Assembly: GCF_013155335.1 (NCBI RefSeq)
Contig: NZ_JABJQZ010000001.1
Coordinates: forward strand, 496,001 to 560,000
From: Nocardioides sp. zg-1230
Lineage (GTDB): Bacteria; Actinomycetota; Actinomycetes; Propionibacteriales; Nocardioidaceae
Direction: 5' to 3'
Length of the DNA: 64,000 bases
In this document: one piece after another, positions 50,987 through 62,648 of the stretch
Layout: the number at the start of each line of letters is the position of its first letter
Position numbering within the stretch: position 1 is the first letter of the stretch
Notes under the pieces: generated by a model
Told to the model about the DNA's origin: nothing
Seen by the model: only the letters and a program-made list of their open reading frames with translations
The model's database searches: none
Position numbers and translations under genes: made by a program

Positions 50987-51754
50987 ATGGAACCCAGCAC
51001 GTGGCAGCGCCCGGGCCTTCGCGCCGCTCTCCTGTACACCGTTGCCGCCGGCCTCCTCGGCAGCCTCGCCTCCGCGGTCAGCCGCCTCGAGCTCACGCGT
51101 CGCGCGGTCCCGACCGCCCAGCTCCCCGACGGGCCGGTCATCGTGGTCGCCAACCACACGAGCTTCGCCGACGGCATCCTGCTGGCCCTGGTCGGCCGTC
51201 GCCTCGGCCGCTCGCTGCGGCTGATGGCGACCGGTGGGGTCTTCCGCTCGGGACTCGTCGGGCCGGTCGTGCGCCGCCTCGGCTTCATCCCCGTGCTCCG
51301 CGGCACCGACGCAGCCGCCGGTTCGCTCGACGCCGCGGCCACCGCACTCGAGGCCGGGGAGGCCGTCGGGCTCTTCCCCGAGGGTCGGATCACCCGCCAC
51401 CCGCAGCACTGGCCCGAGCGGTCCAAGACCGGCGCCGTCCGTCTCGCGCTGCGCACCGGCGCGCCCGTCGTTCCGGTGGCACTGGTCGGCGCCCATCAGG
51501 TGGTCGGCACGACGGGCATCCTCACCCGACTGCTGCGCAACACCGTCCTCCGCCCGCGGGTGCGCGTCGCTGTCGGCGAGCCCATCGACGTACGCCGCCT
51601 GGCGGGCGTCACCGGTGACGAACCCGTCGACGACGCGACCGTGCGCCGGGTGGCCGACGAGGTGATGGCGGCGCTGGTCTCGCAGGTCGCCGAGCTGCGC
51701 GGGGAGCCGGCGCCGCACCCGACCGGCGTACCCGAGGAAGCGCTGGGCGCATGA
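50987..51754 (+). CDS. 1-acyl-sn-glycerol-3-phosphate acyltransferase-like protein
   Basis: A 255-residue PlsC-type acyltransferase. Block I is VVANHTSFADGILL (NHxxxxD, about 49-62), block III is VGLFPEGRITRHP (about 128-140), and the GAVRLALRTGAPVVPVALVGAH stretch completes block IV. An N-terminal hydrophobic helix (about 10-30) anchors it to the membrane. It should transfer an acyl chain to lysophosphatidate or another lysolipid. The second Met is chosen because CAGACT lies 6 bases before it. It is coupled to the downstream lipoprotein gene by a 4-base overlap. Confidence 0.85.
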   Translation: MEPSTWQRPGLRAALLYTVAAGLLGSLASAVSRLELTRRAVPTAQLPDGPVIVVANHTSFADGILLALVGRRLGRSLRLMATGGVFRSGLVGPVVRRLGFIPVLRGTDAAAGSLDAAATALEAGEAVGLFPEGRITRHPQHWPERSKTGAVRLALRTGAPVVPVALVGAHQVVGTTGILTRLLRNTVLRPRVRVAVGEPIDVRRLAGVTGDEPVDDATVRRVADEVMAALVSQVAELRGEPAPHPTGVPEEALGA

Positions 51755-52185
51755 CGCGCCGGGCCGCCGAGGTCGCGGTCGCGCTTTGTGCGGTGCTCGC
51801 GCTCGCCGGGTGCGGTGACGACCAGGTCGACGCCCTCGAGGACGATCCGATCGCCTCGATGATCCCCGCCGGTGGCGAGCTCGTCACGAGTCGCGAGGAG
51901 GACGCCAGGGGCGGCGGCCTGCTCGGCAAGCCCAGCCCCGCGAAGGTGCTCAGGATCTACGCCTTCGACTCCGAGGCGGAGGCACGCCGAGCCTTGACCG
52001 AGCTGCTGGACGAGGCCGAGGACGTGGGTTGGGAGATCACCTCCGTCACGCCCGGCGACAGGGGCTTCAGCGGCACGCGCCAGCTGGCAGGCGGGACGGC
52101 CAAGCTCGACGTCGCCCTCAACAGGGACCCGGCTTTCCCGCCTGCTCCGGGCATCTTCGTGTCACTGCGGGCCCGGGGCGACTGA
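51751..52185 (+). CDS. Small secreted lipoprotein, unknown function
   Basis: A 144-residue protein with a lipoprotein signal peptide ending in the lipobox LALAGCGDD (Cys at about residue 21). The mature part has a Gly-rich segment and a folded domain with an alpha/beta look. I do not recognise a family. It is coupled to the acyltransferase gene (ATGA overlap), which suggests a membrane-lipid connection. It is convergent with the short zinc-ribbon-like gene at 52205-52453. Confidence 0.65.
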   Translation: MTRRAAEVAVALCAVLALAGCGDDQVDALEDDPIASMIPAGGELVTSREEDARGGGLLGKPSPAKVLRIYAFDSEAEARRALTELLDEAEDVGWEITSVTPGDRGFSGTRQLAGGTAKLDVALNRDPAFPPAPGIFVSLRARGD

Positions 52186-52204
52186 GCGCTCGCCCCGCCC
52201 CGCG

Positions 52205-52453
52205 TCAGGAGTAGCGGTGGCTCTTCTGCGGGTGACCCTGCTCGCGGGTGCAGGTGCGACCGCTCATGTTGCGGTGGCCGCAGAGCCCCTCGGCCGGCGC
52301 CGCTGCGTCGGCGGCCGGGGTCGCTCGCTTCACAGTCGACGCGAGGGGCGGCGCGACCGGGGCCTTGGGGCGGGTCGGCGCCTCGGCCCCGCGCTTCTGC
52401 GCTGCGGCGTACTTCGCCTCGCGCATCGCGCGCAGGTTGTCCATCTTGCTCAT
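52205..52453 (-). CDS. Small basic protein with C-terminal Cys/His cluster
   Basis: An 82-residue protein. The first 50 residues are basic and Ala/Pro-rich (MSKMDNLRAMREAKYAAAQK). The C-terminus CGHRNMSGRTCTREQGHPQKSHRY has a C-x-H...C...H...H pattern like a small zinc-binding finger. Such proteins occur in many actinobacteria, without a known function. A second in-frame Met, three codons on, could also be the start. Confidence 0.6.
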   Translation of the reverse strand: MSKMDNLRAMREAKYAAAQKRGAEAPTRPKAPVAPPLASTVKRATPAADAAAPAEGLCGHRNMSGRTCTREQGHPQKSHRYS

Positions 52454-52503
52454 CGCTCGATCACGGTGCGAACCCTACGCAGTCCCGCCGACAACCGGCG
52501 CAC

Positions 52504-52965
52504 TCAGCCGTCGAGCCAGGCCGCGAGGTTGGCCAGCGAGGCGTCGAGGCCCTGCTGGTGGGCGTCGACGTCGATCGAAGGCGGGACGTCCGTCGCGTCG
52601 ACGGCGACGCGGGTGCCGGTGTCGCGAGCAGTGAAGGTCCAGGTCATCGTCATCCGGCCGGCCGTGTCGGGGTCCTCGGAGTCGAACTCCACGCCCCACA
52701 CCACGCGCTCGGGCTCGACGAGCTCGTCGATCGCGACGCGGGAGACATCGGTGCGCTGGGTCGTCTTGCCGCCGCCCTCGGGCACCTCGTCGTAGCGCAG
52801 CGTCATCGTGAAGCCGCCGCCGGCGCGCAGGTCGGCGTCGGCGAGCTCGCCGGTCATGCCGCCCGGCGGGAGCCAGGCCGCCAACGCGTCAGGGTCGACG
52901 AAGGCGGCGTACACCTTCTCCGGCGACGCACCCACGTCCGCGACGGCCCGGTCGATGCGCGGCAC
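52504..52965 (-). CDS. SRPBCC (AHSA1-type) protein in the dnaK operon
   Basis: A 153-residue AHSA1/START-like protein with the typical core ADVGASPEKVYAAFVDPDALAAWLPPGGMTGELADADLRAGGGFTM (about 8-53). In eukaryotes AHSA1 activates Hsp90, but bacterial members are mostly ligand-binding. Its GTG start lies one base after the hspR stop, so it is probably translated as the last gene of the dnaK-grpE-dnaJ-hspR operon, hence under HspR and induced by heat. That location is the most informative thing about it. Confidence 0.82.
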   Translation of the reverse strand: MPRIDRAVADVGASPEKVYAAFVDPDALAAWLPPGGMTGELADADLRAGGGFTMTLRYDEVPEGGGKTTQRTDVSRVAIDELVEPERVVWGVEFDSEDPDTAGRMTMTWTFTARDTGTRVAVDATDVPPSIDVDAHQQGLDASLANLAAWLDG

Positions 52966-52966
52966 G

Positions 52967-53376
52967 TCAGGACCGCCGACGCCAGACGACGAGGGACTGG
53001 CCGACCGCCTGGTGCAGCACGGGCAGCTTGTTGGCCGGCTGGGCGGCGGCCCGGGCGGCCAGGCCGGCGCGCAGCGCCTCGAGCTCGGCCATCAGCTCCT
53101 CGTTGCGGGCACGGAGGGCGTCGACCTGCAGCTCGAGGTCCATGATCCGCCGCACCCCCTCGATACCGATGCCGGCGCTGGTGAGGTCGGCGATCTCGCG
53201 CAGGCGCTCGATGTCGCGGTGGGAGTAGCGGCGACCGCCGCCGCCTGTTCGGCCCGGCTGGATGAGGCCCATCCGCTCGTAGGCACGCAGCGTCTGCGGG
53301 TGCAGGCCGGTCAGCTCGGCGGCGACGGAGATGACGTAGACGGCGGCGTCCGGGGACGGTGGCCGGAACATCCCAC

Positions 53377-53380
<4 letters not shown>
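52967..53380 (-). CDS. hspR: Heat-shock repressor HspR (MerR family)
   Basis: A 137-residue MerR-type repressor. The helix-turn-helix is VYVISVAAELTGLHPQTLRAYERMGLIQPGRTGGGGRRYSHRDIERL (about 14-60), followed by a coiled coil (about 75-115, rich in Glu, Leu and Arg). HspR binds HAIR sites and represses dnaK and clpB, with DnaK as co-repressor. It overlaps the dnaJ stop by 4 bases, and two HAIR-like sites are present in this window, at 57259-57279 and 48947-48971. The autoregulatory loop through the dnaK promoter is as in Streptomyces and mycobacteria. Confidence 0.93.
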
Positions 53381-54570
<1,190 letters not shown>

Positions 54571-54614
54571 GGGTGAACCCCCTTTCCATCGGCTCGGTCA
54601 TCGAACGGGTGTGC

Positions 54615-55288
54615 TCAGGCGTCGGCGGGGTCGACCACGAGCACCTGGGCGGCGCGGACGACGCGGTCGCCCATGCGGTAGCCGCCCTTGGCGACGTGCT
54701 TGACGGTCGTCACCTGGACCTCGGGGTCGGTGCCGAGGTGGCTCAGCGCCTCGTGGAGCGTCGGGTCGAACGCGTCGCCCGGCTCGCCGAAGCGGACCAG
54801 GCCGGCGCTCGTGACTGCGCGCTCGAGCTGGTCGGCGACGGCCTTGAAGCCGCCGTCGAGCTCACCGTGCTCCTTGGCACGGTCGATGGTGTCGAGCACC
54901 TCGACGACCGGGGTGAGCGCCTTGTAGGCCGCCGCCTCGGCCACCAGCTGCCGGTCGCGGTCGACCCGCTTGCGGTAGTTGGCGTACTCGGCGGAGAGTC
55001 GCTGGAGGTCGTTGGTCAGGTCGGCCAGCGAACCCTTCATGGCAGCGAGCTCGTCCACCTCGGTGTCGACGTCGTCGCCCGGCTCCTGGCCGGCGCGCTC
55101 CTCGGCGGTGACGGGGCCGTCGCCGGCGACGGTGTCACCGGCGACCTGCTCCTCGACCTCGGTCTCGTTGGCCATCTCGCCGGCGGCGTCACCGAAACCG
55201 GAGCCCCCCGGAGGGGGAGCCACGGTGGGCTCCCCCTCCGGCAGGTCGGTCGCCTCGGCGCCCGCGGCGGGGTCGACGGGGCGATCGG

Positions 55289-55292
<4 letters not shown>
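54615..55292 (-). CDS. grpE: Nucleotide-exchange factor GrpE
   Basis: A 225-residue dimeric co-chaperone that releases ADP from DnaK. After an acidic, Glu/Gly-rich N-terminal tail (about 1-75), the long alpha-helix (about 76-130, including [19 protein letters not shown]) forms the coiled coil, and the C-terminal beta-domain has [12 protein letters not shown]...[26 protein letters not shown]. The GTG start overlaps the dnaK stop by 4 bases (GTGA). It lies in the dnaK-grpE-dnaJ-hspR order typical of actinobacteria. Confidence 0.95.
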
Positions 55293-57169
<1,877 letters not shown>

Positions 57170-57258
57170 GGTGTTCTCCTCCTGCTGTGGGTACTGCGTG
57201 TGTGGATGACGTGAGTCTGCGTGCCATCCTGCCGCGCTTCGGCGGAGGAGGCAAAACA

Positions 57259-57279
57259 GTTGAGTCGATCTGACTCAAG
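57259..57279 (-). promoter_or_regulatory. HAIR operator of the dnaK operon
   Basis: GTTGAGT (57259-57265) and ACTCAAG (57273-57279) flank a 7-base spacer. Read on the minus strand it is CTTGAGT-N7-ACTCAAC, one base from the HspR consensus CTTGAGT-N7-ACTCAAG. It lies about 90 bases before the dnaK start. Confidence 0.88.
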
Positions 57280-57371
57280 TCTGTTCATGTGTTGTAACGC
57301 AGGTCCGGCCCGAATGTTCCCCGATCCGGACAGCAATCTCGTGTGACCTGGCTCCCCCTAGCCTTGGCGGC

Positions 57372-57662
57372 ATGATCCGCCACACCGTCGCGTTCCGGCT
57401 CCACCACGCCCCCGGCTCCGCGGAGGAGGCCGACTTCCTCGACGCTGCCCGGGCGCTGGCCGACATCCCCGGCGTCACGGCGTACGAGCAGCTGCGCCAG
57501 ACCAGTCCGAAGAACGACTTCGCCTTCGGCTTCTCCATGGAGTTCGCCGACCAGGCGGCGTACGACGGCTACAACGCGCACCCCGTGCACACGGCCTTCG
57601 TCGCCGAGCGCTGGGTGCCGGAGGTCGCCGACTTCCTCGAGATCGACTACGCGCGGCTCTGA
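57372..57662 (+). CDS. Dabb (stress-responsive A/B barrel) domain protein
   Basis: A 96-residue protein of the Dabb family. It opens MIRHTVAFRLHHAPGSAEEADFLDAARALADIPGVTAYEQLRQTS and ends FVAERWVPEVADFLEIDY, giving the beta-alpha-beta-beta-alpha dimer fold. Members bind or modify small ligands, and some are stress-induced. The ATG at 57372 follows a TAGCCT box by 7 bases. It is divergent from the dnaK operon and convergent with the GNAT gene, with the repeat array in between. Confidence 0.85.
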   Translation: MIRHTVAFRLHHAPGSAEEADFLDAARALADIPGVTAYEQLRQTSPKNDFAFGFSMEFADQAAYDGYNAHPVHTAFVAERWVPEVADFLEIDYARL

Positions 57663-57673
57663 CCCCGCGCGCC

Positions 57674-57779
57674 GTCGAGTCGGCGCATCCTGCCGCTCGT
57701 ACACCGTCGAGTCGGCGCATCCTGATCCACGACGCGCCGACTCGACCCTTTCTCAGCGCTAGGACGCGCCGACTCGGCG
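57674..57779. repeat. Second copy of the 19-nt repeat array between convergent genes
   Basis: GTCGAGTCGGCGCATCCTG occurs at 57674-57692 and 57706-57724, and inverted related copies occur at 57731-57746 (GACGCGCCGACTCGAC) and 57761-57779 (AGGACGCGCCGACTCGGCG). It fills the gap between the Dabb and GNAT genes exactly as the array at 36853-37001 fills its gap. The conserved order is two direct copies followed by inverted copies. Confidence 0.75.
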
Positions 57780-57783
57780 TCGC

Positions 57784-58584
57784 TCAGCGGGTCCAGACGT
57801 ACGGCGTCGTGGTGGTCACGGCCCGCAGGCCGGAGCGCTCGAGGATGGGGCGCGACATGTCGGTGCAGTCGGAGTGGATGAACCGGATGCCGCGCGCCAC
57901 CGCGGAGCGGGCCCGGGCGGCGACGAGCGCGCGGTAGATGCCCCGGCCGCGGAACTCCGGGAGCGTCGAGCCGCCCCAGATGCCGGCGAACTCGGTGCCC
58001 TCGACGGGAGTGAGCCGACCGCCGCAGACCACCCGGTCGGCGACCTCCGCGACCCAGAACTCCGAGCCGCCCGACTCGAGCTCGCGCAGCGAGGACGCGA
58101 CCGACGGCCCGCGGCCGGTGCCGAAGACCGACTCCTGCGCGTCGAGCATCCGCGTGAGGTCGTCGACGGCCGACGGTCCCGGCTCGAGACGGCGTACGAC
58201 GACGGGGCCCTCGGGCGTCTCGGCGAGGGGTACGTCGACGGCGAGCCGCGAGGCCTCCCCGATCATCACCGTCTCGCGCGGCTCGGCGACGAGCCCGTGC
58301 GCGACGAGCCGGTCGCCGAGGTCGGCGGGGCGGTCGTGCCCGCGCGACTTCCACTCGAAGGACGCGACGTCCGTGTCGTCGCGGAAGTGCGCGACCGTCC
58401 TCCCGATGAGCGCGTCGAGCTCCTCGCCCACGGCACCGTCGAGATCGCGGTAGGACACGAACCCGCCGTGGTCGAAGACCCCCCACAGCAGCGGCCCCTC
58501 GCGCACCACCTCGTGGGCGCGCGCCATCTCGGCGTCGGTGCGGAGCTGCTCGTCGTAGGCCGCCAGGAGGGGGTCGGTCGTCAT
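57784..58584 (-). CDS. GNAT-family N-acetyltransferase, two-lobed
   Basis: A 266-residue protein. The N-terminal half (about 1-125) is not recognisable by itself. The C-terminal half (about 135-265) is a GNAT domain with acetyl-CoA motif LPEFRGRGIYRALVAARARSAVARG and a final DCTDMSRPILERSGLRAVTTTTPYVW. The N-terminal half may be a degenerate GNAT lobe, as in two-lobed acetyltransferases. The ATG follows a TAGGCT box by 7 bases on the minus strand. It is divergent from the SGNH hydrolase gene. Confidence 0.8.
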   Translation of the reverse strand: MTTDPLLAAYDEQLRTDAEMARAHEVVREGPLLWGVFDHGGFVSYRDLDGAVGEELDALIGRTVAHFRDDTDVASFEWKSRGHDRPADLGDRLVAHGLVAEPRETVMIGEASRLAVDVPLAETPEGPVVVRRLEPGPSAVDDLTRMLDAQESVFGTGRGPSVASSLRELESGGSEFWVAEVADRVVCGGRLTPVEGTEFAGIWGGSTLPEFRGRGIYRALVAARARSAVARGIRFIHSDCTDMSRPILERSGLRAVTTTTPYVWTR

Positions 58585-58669
58585 GGGCGGCAGCCTAGGT
58601 CCCGAAGTCAGGGGAATCTCAGGGGTTTTCGACTGCGCGGGAGCGCCTGCAGGCCGCACACTTCTCCAT

Positions 58670-59380
58670 GTGCTCCATCGGGGGAACCTGCGCCGGGTCG
58701 TCGGCGCCTCGACCATCGCGCTGCTGATCGCTGCCCTGATGGCGTTCTACGTCGCCGACATCGCCGACGCCGGCCCGACCCGGTGCCAGCAGCACCGCCT
58801 CGACGCGCGCGAGCGAGCCGCTGTCGTGACCGGTGCGGGAGAGCGGGTGCTGGTGATCGGCGACTCGTGGTCGGTCGGCCTCGGGCTGGACGACCTGTCC
58901 GGGTCCTGGGCTGCCCGGCTCCCCGGCGAGGTGCACGTGCGCGGGTTCTCCGGGTCCGGCTTCAGCGCCGGCGCCAGCGGGTGCGGTCGCGTCTCGTTCC
59001 ACGACCGCGCGCGGACCGCGGTCGGCGTACGTCCGCGAGTGGTGGTGGTCGAGGGCGGCCTCAACGACTACGACCAGCCCGACCGGGCCATCGACCACGG
59101 CTTCCGCAACCTGATGGCCGACCTCGCCGGCCAGCGCGTCGTCGTCGTCGGACCGGCGACCGCGCCGCTGCGTGCCGGCGCGGTGCCGCGCGTGGACGAG
59201 CGGCTCGAGGTGCTCTCCGAGCTGTACGGCGTGCCCTACGTGCGCACGAGCGACCTCGACCTGGACTACCTCGACGACCGCCTGCACCTCAGCGAGGACG
59301 GGCACCGCGCGTTCGGCGACGCGGTGGCCGAGCGCCTCGCCGAGGTCACGCCGGCGCGGCCCGCACCGCTCGCTCGCTGA
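58670..59380 (+). CDS. SGNH/GDSL-family hydrolase, membrane-anchored
   Basis: A 236-residue protein with an N-terminal signal anchor (about 12-33). Block I is VLVIGDSWSVGLGL (about 60-73) with the catalytic Ser in GDSWS, block III is VEGGLNDYDQ (about 124-133), and block V is DDRLHLSEDGHRAF with the catalytic Asp-x-x-His. It should hydrolyse an ester or acetyl group at or outside the membrane. I choose the GTG at 58670 because CACACT lies 7 bases before it; an upstream ATG in the same frame overlaps the divergent gene's start. Confidence 0.82.
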   Translation: MLHRGNLRRVVGASTIALLIAALMAFYVADIADAGPTRCQQHRLDARERAAVVTGAGERVLVIGDSWSVGLGLDDLSGSWAARLPGEVHVRGFSGSGFSAGASGCGRVSFHDRARTAVGVRPRVVVVEGGLNDYDQPDRAIDHGFRNLMADLAGQRVVVVGPATAPLRAGAVPRVDERLEVLSELYGVPYVRTSDLDLDYLDDRLHLSEDGHRAFGDAVAERLAEVTPARPAPLAR

Positions 59381-59403
59381 CGCAGGCCGTTCGGACCGGC
59401 GGC

Positions 59404-61356
59404 TCACTCGGCGAGCCAGGCAGCCCAGCTGTCGAAGGAGTAGGGCCGGCCCAGGAAGTCGGCGACCAGGTCGGCGGCGTCCTTGCGCCCGCCCATGGCG
59501 AGGACCGTGTCGCGGTAGGCGAGGGCGACGTCGGCCGCGAACAGGTCGTCGAGGTCGAACGCCGAGAAGAGGTCCTTCGCGATGACCAGCGACCACATGT
59601 AGGTGTAGTAGCCCGACGAGTAGCCGTCGAGGTGGCCGAACGCGCAGTGCATGTGGGCGCCCTCGAGCGGCGGGAAGACCGAGTAGCGGCGCTGGAGCTC
59701 GTCGCCGTACGCCGTGAGGTCGTCGTGCGGCCCGGCGTGGAACCAGTAGGACCGGGCGGCGTAGGACATCTGCTGCACGGCGTAGAGACCCTTGCCGAAC
59801 TGCTCGGCCCGGCGCATCGCCGCCACCAGGTCGGCGGGGATCGTCTCGCCCGCCTCGTTGCGCGCGAAGGTGGCGAGCACGTCGGCGTCCCAGGCCCACT
59901 CCTCGAGCATCTGGCTGGGCGCCTCGACGAAGTCCCACTCGGTGGCGACGCCGGAGAAGCGGGCCCACTCGCCCTGGCCGGCGAGGACGTGGTGGACGAG
60001 GTGGCCGAACTCGTGGAAGAGGGTGACGACCTCGTCGTGCTCCATCAGCCCGCGGGCGAAGTTGCACACCAGGACGCCCTCGGGGAGCTGCTCGCCGGCG
60101 ATGCCCTTGACCATGTCGAACTGGGCGGCGTGCTTGAACTTGCCCTCGCGCGGGTGGAGGTCGAGGTGGATCCGGCCGATCCGGGCGCCGTCGAGGCCGA
60201 CGTCGTAGCTGGCCACCTCGTCGTGCCAGGTGCCGGCGTCCTCGCGGGGGACGGGCGTCCACTCGAGGCCGAAGAGGCGGCCGGTGACGTCGAGGAGCCC
60301 CTGGCGGACCTGCTCGAAGGCGAAGTAGGTGCGCACGACCTGCCCGTCGACGTCGTACTGCTCGCGACGGACGAGCTCGGAGTAGTAGCGCGAGTCGTAG
60401 GTGGCCACCGCGTCGGCCGTCGGGTCGTCGACCTGCTTGCGCTGCAGGAGTACGTCGACCTCCTCGGCGGCGCGCTCCTTGGCGGCCTCGCCCACCCGGT
60501 CGATGAAGTCGGCGACGGCCTGGCCGGTGCCGATCATCTTGACCTCGGTGTCGTAGTCGGGCCAGGAGTCGTGGCCCAGCAGCGACGCGGTCTCGCGGCG
60601 CACGGCCAGCAGGTCCTGCAGCACCTGGTCGTTGGCCGGCCAGGCGACGTTGTTCTGCGCCAAGGCCAGCTCGTGGCGCGCCTCGGCGTCGACGGCGAAG
60701 GTGATGAAGGGGACGAGGTCGGGGTAGTCGGTGGTGATGGTGACCAGGCCGTCGGCGTCGGGCGCGTGGGCCGCGCGGTAGTCGTCGGGCAGGCCGGCGA
60801 GCCGCTCCGGTGCGACGCGGATCGACCGGACGTCGTCGCGGATGTTGCGGCCGAAGTCCTGCGAGAGCTTGACGCCCTGCTCGCTCAGCTCGCGGAGGCG
60901 GTCGCGGGTGGCGTCGTCGCGGTCGACGCCCGCGCGGCGGAAGTCGCGCAGGGTGTGCTCGAGCACCCGACGCGCGTCGGCGTCGAGCTCGGTGAGGTCG
61001 GCGGAGGTCGCCAGGCGGTCGAAGACGGCGTAGAGGTCACGGTCCAGGCCCAGCTCGGTGACGTACTTCTGCACCTGCTGGCTCAGCTCGTCGGCGAGGT
61101 CGCGGACGGCGGCGTCGGGGTGCACCTCGGCCCACAGGGCGACGGCCTCGGCGTTGGCGATGGCGGTCTCGGCCTTGTTCCAGGCCACCAGCACGACGGG
61201 GGCGTCGGAGGAGCCGGCCTTGACCAGGCCGACCTGCTGCTGCGCCTCCTCGAGCTGGTCGTGGCAGCGCTGTGACACCCACGCGTGCCAGTCACCGTCC
61301 CCGGGGAGGTCGAGGGGAGTGGGAGCGGGCTGCGAGTCGGTGCGTGAGAGGGCCAC
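59404..61356 (-). CDS. M3-family zinc oligopeptidase
   Basis: A 650-residue soluble peptidase. The zinc motif VVTLFHEFGHLVHHVLAGQG (HExxH at about 438-442) is followed by the third ligand Glu in DFVEAPSQMLEEWAWD (about 466-481). The helical N-terminal half and the GYSSGYYTYMWSLVIAKDLF segment are typical of thimet oligopeptidase and Dcp/OpdA. It cleaves short intracellular peptides. The GTG start follows a TAGGCT box by 6 bases on the minus strand. It is divergent from the MFS transporter gene and convergent with the SGNH gene. Confidence 0.92.
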   Translation of the reverse strand: MALSRTDSQPAPTPLDLPGDGDWHAWVSQRCHDQLEEAQQQVGLVKAGSSDAPVVLVAWNKAETAIANAEAVALWAEVHPDAAVRDLADELSQQVQKYVTELGLDRDLYAVFDRLATSADLTELDADARRVLEHTLRDFRRAGVDRDDATRDRLRELSEQGVKLSQDFGRNIRDDVRSIRVAPERLAGLPDDYRAAHAPDADGLVTITTDYPDLVPFITFAVDAEARHELALAQNNVAWPANDQVLQDLLAVRRETASLLGHDSWPDYDTEVKMIGTGQAVADFIDRVGEAAKERAAEEVDVLLQRKQVDDPTADAVATYDSRYYSELVRREQYDVDGQVVRTYFAFEQVRQGLLDVTGRLFGLEWTPVPREDAGTWHDEVASYDVGLDGARIGRIHLDLHPREGKFKHAAQFDMVKGIAGEQLPEGVLVCNFARGLMEHDEVVTLFHEFGHLVHHVLAGQGEWARFSGVATEWDFVEAPSQMLEEWAWDADVLATFARNEAGETIPADLVAAMRRAEQFGKGLYAVQQMSYAARSYWFHAGPHDDLTAYGDELQRRYSVFPPLEGAHMHCAFGHLDGYSSGYYTYMWSLVIAKDLFSAFDLDDLFAADVALAYRDTVLAMGGRKDAADLVADFLGRPYSFDSWAAWLAE

Positions 61357-61436
61357 GTGTGGAGCCTACGGGCGGGCTGTGACCGGCTCCACCGCGTCGC
61401 CCGACCCGACCTCCCCGCGACCCGTAGCGTGTCGGG

Positions 61437-62648
61437 GTGAGCACCTCGGGGGACGTCGCGTTCCGCTTCCGCGACATCTGGCTCGTGGCGTACGGGCCCT
61501 CGATCGTCTCGGCGATCGGCCACGGCGCGATGATGCCGGTGCTGGCGCTGCGGGCGCGGGACCTCGGTGCCGACGTCAGCGTCGCCGCGGCGATCGTCGC
61601 CCTGCTCGGCGTCGGGCAGCTCGTCGCGAGCCTGCCGGCGGGCGCCCTGGTCGCGCGGATCGGGGAGCGACGGGCGCTGGTGGCGGCCGGGCTCGTCGAC
61701 GCCTGCGCGATGGCCTTCGCGGCGTTGACCGACTCGGTCCTGGGGCTGGCGGCCGGCGTGCTGCTCAGCGGGGTGTGCTGGACGCTGTTCCTCATCGCCC
61801 GGCAGGGCTTCATGATCGACGTGGTCCCCGAGACCCACCGGGCGCGCGCGATGTCGCTGCTCGGCGGCTCCTACCGCGTCGGGGTGCTGGTCGGACCGCT
61901 CATCGGTGCCGGGCTCATCGCCGTCTCGGACCTGACGAGCGTGTTCTGGCTCGGTGCCGCCATGTCGGTCATCGCCTCGCTGCTCGCGGCCACGATGCCC
62001 GACCTGGGCGAGGAGAAGCGCGCGGCGGCGCGGGCGAGCGGCCACCTGGGCGTGTGGACGGTGATCGCCGCGCACCGGCGCCTGCTCGCCACCCTGGGCA
62101 CGGCGGTGGTGATCCTCGGCGCGAGCCGCTCGCTGCGGCTCAGCCTGCTGCCGCTGTGGGCAGACCACGTCGGGCTGTCGGCGTCGACGACGTCCCTCAT
62201 CTTCGCCGGCGCCGCGGCCCTGGACGTGGCGTTCATGTGGCCCGGCGGCTGGCTGATGGACACCCGCGGCCGGATGGTCGTCGCCGTGCCGGTGGTGCTG
62301 TCGATGGCCGTGGCGTGCCTGCTCCTGCCGCTCGCCACGAGTGCCGTGACGGTCGCGATGGTGATGGCGCTCATCGCCTGCGGCAACGGTCTCGGGTCGG
62401 GCATCGTGATGACGCTCGGGGCGGACGCCGCCCCCGCCGACGGCCGGTCGCAGTTCCTGGGCGCCTGGCGGCTGTGCGGCGACATCGGCAACACCGGCGG
62501 ACCGCTGCTGGTCGGCGCGGTCGCCGCCGTCGCCCCGCTGGCGGTGGCGAGCGTGGCCGTCGGCGTGCTCTGCCTGGCCGGCGCCGGCTGGGTGGGTCAC
62601 TGGACCCGGCGCGTGGACCTGGCCCGGGCGGCGCTCAGCCGACGGTGA
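61437..62648 (+). CDS. MFS transporter (drug/metabolite exporter type)
   Basis: A 403-residue protein with 12 predicted helices in two six-helix bundles. The loop after helix 2, ASLPAGALVARIGERRALVAAG, is the MFS motif A, and GGSYRVGVLVGPLIGAGL near residue 142 resembles motif C of antiporters. It probably exports a small molecule with proton exchange. The GTG start follows a TAGCGT box by 6 bases. The 3' end overlaps the convergent membrane-protein gene by 14 bases. Confidence 0.88.
   Translation: MSTSGDVAFRFRDIWLVAYGPSIVSAIGHGAMMPVLALRARDLGADVSVAAAIVALLGVGQLVASLPAGALVARIGERRALVAAGLVDACAMAFAALTDSVLGLAAGVLLSGVCWTLFLIARQGFMIDVVPETHRARAMSLLGGSYRVGVLVGPLIGAGLIAVSDLTSVFWLGAAMSVIASLLAATMPDLGEEKRAAARASGHLGVWTVIAAHRRLLATLGTAVVILGASRSLRLSLLPLWADHVGLSASTTSLIFAGAAALDVAFMWPGGWLMDTRGRMVVAVPVVLSMAVACLLLPLATSAVTVAMVMALIACGNGLGSGIVMTLGADAAPADGRSQFLGAWRLCGDIGNTGGPLLVGAVAAVAPLAVASVAVGVLCLAGAGWVGHWTRRVDLARAALSRR

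Noticed and set aside
57874..61275. A very long plus-strand reading frame of 1133 codons
   Set aside because: It runs antisense to the GNAT and M3 peptidase genes and across the SGNH gene; the product is low complexity and unlike any family.
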